NCBI GenBank assembly: GCA_030704615.1
Contig: CM060733.1
Coordinates: 49,726,001-49,790,000, forward strand
Source: Takakia lepidozioides
Lineage: Eukaryota; Streptophyta; Takakiopsida; Takakiales; Takakiaceae
Length of the DNA stretch: 64,000 bases
Reading direction: 5' to 3'
Made by a program: the position numbers and the translations under genes
The notes under the pieces: model-generated
Seen by the model: only the letters and a program-made list of their open reading frames with translations
Told to the model about the DNA's origin: nothing
Databases searched by the model: none
Part shown: piece by piece, positions 48,714 through 57,663 of the stretch
Position numbering within the stretch: position 1 is the first letter of the stretch
Layout of the letters: every line of letters begins with the position of its first letter

Positions 48714-48844
48714 TGAAGATAAGACGGACCAGGTGTCAAACTAAACTTGACACCTGATTTAACACTTGACCTAAATCCAAGTGTTAAATACAAACAACTA
48801 GTTTTATGCTAGTTGTTTTCACACTGTGCTTATTTAACTTGACA
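48714..48844 (-). repeat. 5' LTR, 131 bp
   Basis: Base-for-base identical to 37362-37492. It starts TGAAGATAAG and ends TTAACTTGACA as read on the plus strand, so it has TG...CA termini. It contains the same three perfect hairpins as the 3' copy. It is very short for a gypsy LTR and has no obvious TATA box. Confidence 0.92.
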
Positions 48845-50600
48845 AATAAGATCAAAATTTCTTTGAACAAAAATCAATACAAATATATGAGTGCGGAAAT
48901 AACTTCCTACAAATCGCAATCTATTTGGGAGAGCTCCGTGTAACTTCGAAAGGCCCTTGCATGGACTCGACAATGTCATCATATTCATCATCCTTGCTAG
49001 TCCTCATGATCTCTCTATCTACTCGTCCACCACATTGAGATCAAGGATATCCTCATTTTCAATATGATTTGCAAAACATCTACACATAGTTTCCCCTACA
49101 CTAAGATCAAGGTAGATATGAGGGATATCACTGATATCCTGAGTGATTGAGCATTCCCCTCCACCAAATCATCATTCACTGCAAACAAATTGGTTACAAA
49201 ATTTGCTCGCATATTATCGTCCCCCTACCAGCCTGCACCAATCCCACATATAAAATTATAGTGTGTAAGAGTGTGTAAGTGATACTCACATGTGTGGAGT
49301 CTCCACGTGCCCCAATCCTGTACAACATGGCCCTTGTACTATTCTTAAGAAAATAAATGTTTTCTCTTCTCATGTGCCTAATTCTAAGAAATTCAATTAT
49401 AGCATGAAGATGCCTAATTTGAGAAAATGTTTTCAAAACATGCCTAATTTTCTGATTGATTGATTTTATTATTAGGCGCAAAAATGCCTAATCCATTGTC
49501 CATGGACGGTATGTTTGCCTATACTTTTTGGCCAGTAGCCCTAAGGTATGTGGGTTTTGGGGGGGTGCCATTGCCTGCCAATGGGGGGTGCAATAAAGGG
49601 TGTTGGGAGACACGCCACCCTGTGCACATGGGGTGCCTGGAATTTTCCCCTAACCTGACCTTAGTTGACACGTAATATGGAGGGCAGGTTAGCTACCCAA
49701 AATGGGGCTGATAACCACGAGTGTGGCAGACTCTAGGTGTTCCACGTGGTTGGGGCCAGGCCCAATGACGAATTGGAAAATGCCACCTCATAGCTGACGC
49801 GATTACCTCAATGACCCTAAACGTGCCCAAATCAGGCTTAACCCCAATGATAACCAGACATTTTTCTAAACCTAACCGACCCAATTTGGGTCGCTTCGTC
49901 CTTTAGGGGTTAACAGTCGTCCATGGTTTCACGGCCCTGCTCCTTATTTTTTCGGCCTCCGTTGCCTTTTCCAAACACAAAAAAAAATGCACAACAGGTG
50001 CATTGGCCTGTGGGTCTCGGGTTCAAAATCCCTATCATCGGTTTCTCTGCCTTCGGGCTGGGGCTCTAACTCAGATTGGGGGTTATATTCCCCCTTAAGG
50101 CCCAATTGCAGGGCAGGGAAGGCGTGAGACACCTTAGGCCCCGCCACTTATGTAGTAGGTAACAGATAAATTAATAAGAATTTCTATTGGTTCACCTTTG
50201 GCCAGGCTATCTGAATGATTGGAGGCAATTTTTTTTTTTTTTTTTTGGGAGGCATTCATATATTTACCGATGTTGTGCGGGTTTCAGCATTTTAATATAC
50301 CAGGCAGGAGGTATGGTAGGCTCTAGAGGGGTGCTTTGTTTTTGAACTCTGGTATCATTCTAAGTATTGCATAATGACAAATTTGCAAATAGTATACTGG
50401 TATAAGTATTTCCCTCAGAGATATACAATAGGAAGACAATAGGAATAATGTAAGAACTTACTGGATGCGTGTGATCTGACAGTACTTTCGCCGGATTCCG
50501 GCAACTTGGGCTCCTCCGGTGGGGCCCCTGTGAAATCCTCCCCACCCCCTCTTATCTCATTTTCACTATTAAATACTTAAGAATCCAAGTGGGTTGCAAG
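48845..50600. other. Right part of the TIR element and intergenic sequence
   Basis: 48845-49913 completes the TTAACCC element and includes repeated TGCCTAAT motifs at 49370-49500. After 49914 no gene is seen. GGGTTCAAAATCCC at 50019-50032 resembles a pol III B box with a poor A box close before it. Confidence 0.4.
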
Positions 50601-50605
50601 CTGTG

Positions 50606-50690
50606 GTGGGTAGTAGGACGGTAAGGTGATAGCATTGCAAGCGGCGAGGATCAAGGTTCGATTCGCAATGGGAGGCTCTCGTAGTGTAAC
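50606..50690 (+). mobile_element. tRNA-derived SINE head
   Basis: GGTTCGATTC at 50655-50664 is a perfect pol III B box. TAGTAGGACGG at 50611-50621 is an A-box-like sequence exactly 44 bases upstream, the spacing of a tRNA gene. The part before it does not pair as an acceptor stem and the downstream part is the GTGTAACCCC repeat, so this is a SINE-like head. Confidence 0.55.
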
Positions 50691-50940
50691 CCCGATTGAT
50701 GCAACCCTTCGATTGGTGTAACCCTATGTAACCCCGGTTTCTCGTGTAACTCTGGTTAGTCCATTTTATACTTGCCACGGACTTAGTCAAATTTTGAGAC
50801 CAAGTATGGGTTACACTGACTGGAATTACACTCCATTCTGTGTAACCCCGATTGGAGTTACACACCTCGTCGTGTAACCCGATGTAACCCCGAGTGGAGT
50901 TACACACATCATCGTGTAACCCAGTGTAACCCCGACTCCT
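50686..50940. repeat. GTGTAACCCC palindromic repeat cluster
   Basis: GTGTAACCCCGATTGGAG and variants recur about nine times, several followed closely by the complement GAGTTACAC, so single units are near-palindromes (GTGTAACcCCGA...GGAGTTACAC). Units at 50840-50940 are spaced about 30-40 bases apart with CATCATC or CTCGTC linkers. Confidence 0.75.
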
Positions 50941-51454
50941 TCAGTTCCATGTCACTCTCAAGAGAGGGTAGGGAAGATTTGACATGCCGGAAACCAGCGT
51001 ACCATCATGTCAGAGCTTGCATGTGTGCATTAAGTTCTTACATTATTCCTATTATCTTCCTGTACAATATATGGTATCAATAGTATGGGTTCATTCTTTT
51101 TAATATCAGTTGAATATCAATACGGGTATCAATACTTTTCATCACCATCAAGTACACTCAAAATGCACCAAATTGAACACAGATTTCATTGCTGAACCCA
51201 GTTTTGGGCAATGCAAACTATACCCCATTCAAGAACATGAGTCAGACAAGAGAGTGGAAACAGCAACTTAGCAGTTGTGGCCCTCAAATTGATCCTATTG
51301 AGAAACTTAGCAGGTATGTGCCCCTAAACCAAAGTCCAACAAAAGAGATATATCCTACGGAATCATCATCCCCATTATGTGCCTTTAGTGTCTGCAAGAC
51401 CCTACCCAGGATGCACAACCAAATCTCCAGCGATCTGTGCCTATAATATGAGTA

Positions 51455-52332
51455 TTAACCCTCAAGTTCCCAAGCCCTTTTTTGACTTTTAACCAATTTT
51501 GGGTACCCAGCTGCACTAAATTGCCCCTAGAAACCTACCAAAAATCATCCACAGATTCCAGCCTTATAGCAATGGGCCCAGCTCATTTATGCATGACATA
51601 CCAAAAAATGAGCCAAGTCCACCGTGGAAATTGTGAGATTATAGCGTTGGCCCGGACCTCAAATATCAGGTCCCAAAGAAAAAGTGAGAAAGAAATTGGT
51701 TTGACCAAATCTAGACTTAGCTTTCTCCAATTTTGCTTGCCCCAAGACCCACCATTTCCAAATCAATAGTGGAGTGGCTATGACCCCACTAAATTGCAGG
51801 TCCAACTGATTTTTTCACCTATGGTTGCTATTCATGCAATTACATGGGGGTTGAAATCTCAAAATTGACAACAGAAAATTTGCCTCCAAATGAAGTACGT
51901 TTTTTTCTACAATTTTTTTAAAAGCCAACGGTGGATGTGTGTATGGCTCTAAGGGATCCTTAGGGCAAATGTAAATAGCAAGTTCAAAAAAAAAAAAAAA
52001 AAAAAACACAAGGTGAAGTGTTTTCTCCAAAATTGCTAATTTTCTGCCAAAAATGGCCTTTGGAGTGCAATCTGTTTTGGGCTTGTTTACCTGCCACATC
52101 AGCGGTCAACAGCCCTTTTCAGGCCCCAAAACGTAAATGAGAGATCTAAAATATTTTTTGTAAGTCGCAGCTTTTGTTTTTTCTTAATTTTGTTTTTTTC
52201 ATCATACTCGAGACAAATCCCTTGTCATTAAAGCTTCAAGAGTGGGCCCCATCAGATTAGATCTGCAAAAATTAGGTCGAGTTGCAAATTCAAAGTGACC
52301 CGATTCAGGTCGCTTGGGAACTTAAGGGTTAA
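51455..52332. mobile_element. Non-autonomous TIR element (TTAACCC family)
   Basis: TTAACCCTCAAGTTCCC at 51455 is repeated inverted at the other end, 52312-52332, with one C/T difference over 21 bases. Next to the right TIR is GACCCGATTCAGGTCGC, the same kind of palindrome as in the element at 36882-49913. The 878 bp interior has A/T runs and no coding potential. Its right end was later duplicated in tandem. Confidence 0.7.
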
Positions 52333-52575
52333 GCTCTCATAGCCGCACAATAATGGTAACAGCCTGATACGAAGTGGAAGCCTCATCATACTCATACTCG
52401 AGACAAATCCCTTGTCATTAAAGCTTCAAGAGTGGGCCCCATCAGATTAGATCTGCAAAATTTAGGTCGAGTTGCAAATTCAAAGTCACCCGATTCAGGT
52501 CGCTTGGGAACTTAAGGGTTAAGCTCTCATAGCCGCACAATAATGGTAACAGCCTGATACGAAGTGGAAGCCCCA
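52201..52575. repeat. 190 bp tandem duplication spanning a TIR end
   Basis: Two copies, offset by exactly 190 bases (AGACAAATCC at 52211 and 52401), run from ATACTCGAGACAAATCCC to CTGATACGAAGTGGAAGCC. Only about two substitutions separate them, so the duplication is recent. Each copy includes the right TIR of the element (52312-52332 and 52502-52522). Confidence 0.92.
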
Positions 52576-52580
52576 AACCG

Positions 52581-52664
52581 TAATCCATGGTATGCCCGGG
52601 TAGGTTCTCGAAGAACGTGCTGTAATCCATGGTATGCCCGGGTAGGTTCTCGAAGAACGTGCTG
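52581..52664. repeat. 42 bp tandem duplication
   Basis: TAATCCATGGTATGCCCGGG begins at 52581 and again at 52623; both units run to AAGAACGTGCTG. A last GAACGTGCTG is repeated once more. Confidence 0.9.
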
Positions 52665-52776
52665 AACGTGCTGATACCTACTATTGATACGTGGGAGAAC
52701 CCGCAATACCAATACAACACTGGTGTTTATGTCATGGAATGTTATTGAATGAATCTTGCTAATGTTTATTTCATTG

Positions 52777-53180
52777 GGAGCATGTGCCCTACCTTAAAGG
52801 ACCACTCAAGATTTAAGGTACTTATGGTCATACCAATCAACCAAATCCATATCAATAATCCATAGTAATAAACTCATAAATGTCTTCATTCATCCATCAA
52901 TGGAACACATAAGGGACTGCCCAGTTGGGACCCAACCAAGATATAAGGTACCTAAGGTCCTTCAATGCAATGCCTAGTAATAAACTCACCATTCACCAAT
53001 GGAAATCATATGGAACATAAAGAACATGTGCCCAATTGGGACCCACTCAATATATCAGGAACCTAAGTACAATGCATAGTAATATATTCACATTCATCAG
53101 CCAATGGAGCACATATAGAACATAAAGAACATGTGCCCAGTTGGGACCTGCTCAAGATATAAGGTGGTAAGGTGCTTCCA
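52777..53180. repeat. Degenerate minisatellite, about four units
   Basis: Units of roughly 100-130 bases share CATGTGCCCAGTTGGGACCC, ACTCAAGATATAAGGTACCTAAGG, ATGCATAGTAATAAACTCA and CATTCATCAATGGAACACAT in the same order. Copies are diverged. No gene is evident here or up to 53786. Confidence 0.75.
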
Positions 53181-53786
53181 TGCAACCGAATGCGTAATCC
53201 CTGCTAAAGGCATAGCCAACAAACTAAAGAGTTCACATAAGGTTCTCACTTTGCAAAGATCCATGTGAAGTAGGTGTCTGGATATCCTTACACAGTGCTT
53301 ACAAGAGACAGTGAAGTTCAAACTGGTATTCCGTAATGTGTTTAGCTTCAGTGAACATTATAGATGAACATGCCAATTCCAACTTGAGCACTAACTGCGG
53401 GGGATGCCTACCCCCATCCTTAGCATTGGTGTTTTAGCTTACCCCACATTTAACAAGGAGAAAGAGAAATCCCCTCCGCCTAAGATTTTGTGTTGCCCGG
53501 GGAATAGCAGGACCCACAAGTTTCTTTAACAGATTGGGTGATTCCAAGACAGCCAGATACATTGAAAGGATGCTGAAACCTTGCAGGAGAGGCGCATTAC
53601 CTTCTGGACAGTAATCACAATTCAACCCAATAACACGCAGAGGCCAGCTGTCAGCCATTGTCCCCCTACAGCAACTCACCTCATTACCCCCAGACCAAAA
53701 ATTTGAAGGTTGACCCCACAACCCTGGTCGATCCTTATTGTATAAGTCATCTGCACTAGAGAGATAGCTAGGAGTGATATGGACTC

Positions 53787-56700
53787 TTAAATGGTCAACT
53801 CATCTGCCTCACTCGCAAATGGACGAAACAAGGCCGCAACATCACCAATTGCCACATCCTCCACTCTCGCCGGCTTCCACTGTGGCTTCTGTAACCCCCC
53901 ATCAAGCCGCCATGTCACTTTCACAGCTAGTGTTGCAATTCACATTCTATTGGTTCGATCATCAGTTATTAAGCTGCCTTGTTCCCTTCCTCTAAACAGT
54001 AAATATCCTGTCCAAGATCCATGTACTAGTTCTAGGTAAACAAACACGGAAATAGATCACGTAGATAGACAGAACAACAGGTTGAACACCCCCATGTAAT
54101 AGACAACAACAACGGGTCATCACAACCCAAGCAGAAGGCATCCTTTGCGAAGGGACCCTACATGATGAATCGTAACCAGAACAACACCAGCATGACACAG
54201 AAGAACACAACACATGTGAGTCCCCACCTTCTCAAGAAGCTCGAGAACAGACCGATTCCACCATTAGTGTTCAGGAACCGCATTTTGTGCGTCAGGTGTA
54301 GGTTTGCCTTATTGAACAACACCTTGCAACCACACTTGTCTTAGAATAATAACTACCCATTTCTAGTGCAAAGTCACCTGGTCCTTGTCGACAAGCACTG
54401 CTCTGACGCCTTCAACAAAGTCTGGTCGAGTAGATGTCCGCACACCAAGTCGGAACTCTGCTCTCATCACCCCTTCTACCTGCCACACGCATCAACTTCC
54501 TGTCAGTACCCTACACCGTCGAAATCAAGTTTGTAATGTCTTGGCATTGACATGAACCAAGGACAGCTAAGCTTGCAAGATACTGACCTGTGCGAGGGCA
54601 TGGCCCGGGGTCGACACTGCAGCAGCTACAGCCGAGTAGTGGTGCTTTGTCACAAACAGACTAAAAGGGGCCCCCTTGGCTAACCCAGCCAGTGCTCCTT
54701 TTGCCCACTCTGCCACTGCCACCCATATGACAGCTCTGTAAACACTCGGTTAGACTATTAACCCTCTGGCACACATCCACCTAGTAGAAAGCTCAACTAT
54801 AAAACTGTTTGGGAGTAATCAAACCACTATCTGTATGCCTTTCGAGATCGAAGTTTTGGAAACAAATCAGGGAATAAATCAGGGCTAAGACAACTTGCCT
54901 CCAGGATCAGCTGAAAGTTGATGTTGCTTGAGCGCCTCAATGGACTCTCCGACAGAGAGTTGTGCGCCAAAGCAAGCAATGATGGCAGGTAGCAGGTTCT
55001 TTAATGATGGCTGCATGCCTGGCTCCGTGCTGTACTCTGTGAGCAATGACTCCACCTCTTCCCATGCATTGCTTGCCCTGCACAGCATAGAACCCAGTTC
55101 AGAACAGAAACACCCCTCCCTCTCTACCCTGAATTTGTCTCCTGCTTCTGCCAGGTGCAATCGCAGACATAGGGGTCATTTGTGCTGACTCTCACTATGG
55201 CCCCTGGTGTAAGGAAAATCTGCTCGCTTTCTCTTTCTCTTTCATCTCTCACCTCAGCTTGCCACCTTTGCAATCCAACGAGTGGCAACCGAGGTTCAAC
55301 TCTGAGAAGTAGACTTCAAACAACATAGTGACAAGGCGACTTGCACATCAAGCAAATGAAATGTGCTTGATAATTAAGTTTCTCAACAGCAATAATGTCT
55401 TACAGATTCTTGCTGAGAAGAGCCTCCCTCAAAGATGACAACCTCTCCGAGGAAACGTAATGGGTGCCCAATCCTAGAAACAATGCGTCGGCAGGATTTG
55501 AGATTCTAGCCCCTGTCATGGCCAGATATGCGCCTGCTTTCCCGCCCAACAAATAACTGGCACATGGGTCATCCACCATAAGGCACGACCACAGCAACTC
55601 ACCGACAGTGCCCTACAGAGAAAGATGATTCACTATACCATTGTGGGAACTTCATGAGGTACAGTAAGGATGGCATTCCATATTTCCCTGTACTGGACAA
55701 CTTGCAACCCATGGTCAAACTTAGGGACGACCACAAGCTGCACACCACCCCACCACGAACCCACAATGGCACACATTCAACGACGCTTTTCTGACCAACT
55801 TCAAAACCCTTGATGAAAACTGCTTACCTACAGCTCCATGTCCAGGACTCCTTGCAACCAAATGTGCAAAACCAACATCGGGGAACAACCCAATTGCATT
55901 CTCTGGCATTGCAAGCACCGTCCTCTGCCATGCACAGCACCCCCAAGTTACCTCCTTTCCATACCTTGCCCTCAGCCCTCAGCCCCACTTTCTACACACT
56001 CTCCCGCACTCTGTCCCGCTTTCTCTCCTGTCTCAGATTCATCCATCTACGGTGGTTTTCATCCTGCCTAACTCCATGTGTGCAGAAGAGAGTGCAGCCA
56101 AGGTGCTTGGGGGAGGGAGAGAGTAAGATACCTCCGTGATAATCCGATAGCGGCCATGACCAGAAAGGCCAATGCCAAAACCCATAGTGATGCCATCCAT
56201 GAATGAGATATAGGGCTTCTGGTAGCACGCAATTGCACATATCAAGCTGTACTCTGCATTGAACACCTGCAAGCATGTGCATCAGTCATCACAACTCATG
56301 AACCACCCTCCTTTCCTAAGTAAAGAAGGTGTTCGGCAAATTGAACAAAGTACTATGCAAATGCATAGTGTGCACAACCAGGTTGAGGCAGACATGTACA
56401 ACCATCAACAAGGACAAAACAGTAGGGTCATTGGGTACAGGCAGGATTCAGGATTACAGACACAACCTGGCGGGCAGTTGCGAGCATGGCTTCCTGAGTT
56501 GTGGTAGTCATAGTTTTAACATCTCCACCTGCAAGCAGGTAGGCAGTGCCCTTTCATGACACCTAGTGTATGCTAAACGTCAACAACCCTTCCTAGGCAG
56601 AGGCATGCAAGGGTCTCATGAACCCCAAGAACAGATCCCTACCTTGTGCACCACAGGCGTGCTTACATCCTCCTGGATGGTTGCTGCCACCCCTTTTACA

Positions 56701-57663
56701 TCCATGCCTGCATTCACCCCGCGAGAAGACGACTTCTCCATCACTACTCAATGCATGCCTCACTATAGCAATGCCCTTGTTGTGAACCTCTCTTCCTCAA
56801 TTCCTCAGCTATCCAAAATGGCAGCTTTGAACCCCAATGCAGAATTCAAGAAGGAAGCAAGTACCAGCAGAGAAGGCACGGGAGGAGGAGCTCTCCACCA
56901 GAACAGCGTGAACATCCTGGTTTGTGGCCCAGTCTTCTAGGTACTTCTTGTAAATCAAATCCATGTCTGCCATGAGCATGCCACATTGCAAAAAGCTTGA
57001 TTGGAACCCCTCAATGTCAGGAGGTCAGCATCCACATGCAGATTGGATTGTCTTTCCCCCCAGATAAATGACCCTTTGTGATCATGCCCACCTCATCAAG
57101 CCACACCAAGGTATTCTTGATTTGTGGAGCACAATGGCTCAGTTCACTTGACATTGCATGAAACATATGAATCTTCAAGAATCCAAGAGCACTGGTGTAG
57201 TCAATTGACAATTGAAGACTAACCTCGTGAGTACCTGGAAGAAAAGAACAGTCAAATTCCCTGGTATGTTTGATTGATAGGGTCGTGAAAGACTTCCCAC
57301 GGTGGTGGCGCATGAGCTTTTAGCTTCTTGTGCCGAGCAATTGAATACCCCACAATGTTTTTGGAAGTTACTACTGTTACTGCAACGCATCTAGTTGACA
57401 ATGGAGTTTTGGCATCAGCAGAGGCAATCGTCCCCACTCTTCTGCGGACATGCTGTCGGACGATCCTTCCACAACTTGTCGTCTCGGATTTCTTGAGGCT
57501 ATGAAGTTAATGCCCTTTATTTAAAACCGATCAGAAGCAAGATGGAGGTGAGAGAGGTACCGACGTTCATGGCGTTAAGGGCCTTGGGACGATCCAAAGT
57601 GAGAATTGCAGTGCCATTGGCCGCCACATTGCCCTGTACCCATGCTTGCGCACTGCCCGCCAT
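53787..57663 (-). CDS. 3-hydroxyisobutyryl-CoA hydrolase-like protein, 10 exons
   Basis: Crotonase-fold hydrolase of valine/branched-chain acyl-CoA breakdown (plant CHY1-like, closest in wording to the mitochondrial-type plant members). Exons in order: 57663-57561, 56966-56865, 56707-56643, 56266-56132, 55924-55828, 55533-55404, 55077-54899, 54733-54588, 54479-54378, 53888-53787. All junctions keep phase and give 386 residues. Landmarks: [27 protein letters not shown] (oxyanion loop), [34 protein letters not shown] (catalytic acidic region), [65 protein letters not shown] and [12 protein letters not shown]. Intron 7 has a GC donor (AG|GCAAGT); the other nine are GT-AG. The start has an in-frame stop upstream, so no transit peptide is visible unless an upstream exon exists. 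There is no peroxisomal C-terminal tripeptide (it ends DELTI). The gene looks intact. Confidence 0.92.

Larger units (their letters stand above)
37362..48844 (-). mobile_element. Ty3/gypsy LTR retrotransposon encoding a DNA methyltransferase
   Basis: An 11,483 bp element bounded by identical 131 bp direct repeats that start TG and end CA. On the minus strand the order is 5' LTR (48844-48714), a 2.3 kb leader, an unknown ORF, gag with two zinc knuckles, aspartic protease, C5 cytosine methyltransferase, reverse transcriptase, RNase H, integrase, a PHD-like finger, a 350-base tail and the 3' LTR (37492-37362). Integrase after RNase H defines Ty3/gypsy order. AATAAG is present on both outer sides (37347-37352 and 48845-48850), but on the left nine bases separate it from the LTR. 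I see no TGG-type primer-binding site next to the 5' LTR and no purine tract next to the 3' LTR. Coding regions carry several frame breaks and two in-frame stops, so this copy is probably not autonomous. Confidence 0.92.
36882..49913. mobile_element. TIR element (TTAACCC family) split by the retrotransposon
   Basis: TTAACCCCTAAAGGAC at 36882-36897 is exactly repeated in inverted orientation at 49898-49913. Just inside the right end is the perfect palindrome CGACCCAATTTGGGTCG; inside the left end is the related CCAAATTTTGGG. A second inverted pair, CCGTCC.TGGACAA.GGATTAGG, flanks the centre (about 37200 and 49480-49508). TGCCTAAT recurs several times on both sides of the retrotransposon. Subtracting the retrotransposon leaves about 1.5 kb with no coding potential seen. 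No clear target-site duplication is visible at the outer ends. Confidence 0.6.

Noticed and set aside
48714-48844. A CRISPR-like or integron-like repeat because of its hairpins
   Set aside because: There are only two copies 11 kb apart, with TG/CA ends and a gypsy polyprotein between them, in a spliced eukaryotic genome; an LTR explains all of it.
50686-50940. Interstitial telomere repeat
   Set aside because: Units are GTGTAACCCC palindromes, not TTTAGGG or a simple variant of it.
52442-52720. Minus-strand frame with a repeated FFENLPGHTMDY peptide
   Set aside because: The repeat is only the translated 42 bp tandem duplication; no gene context or similarity.
54200-54345. Possible last exon of the hydrolase gene (frame reading [12 protein letters not shown])
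   Set aside because: It lacks a usable acceptor and has an in-frame stop. The exon at 53787-53888 fits the family (KPQWKP), phase and length.
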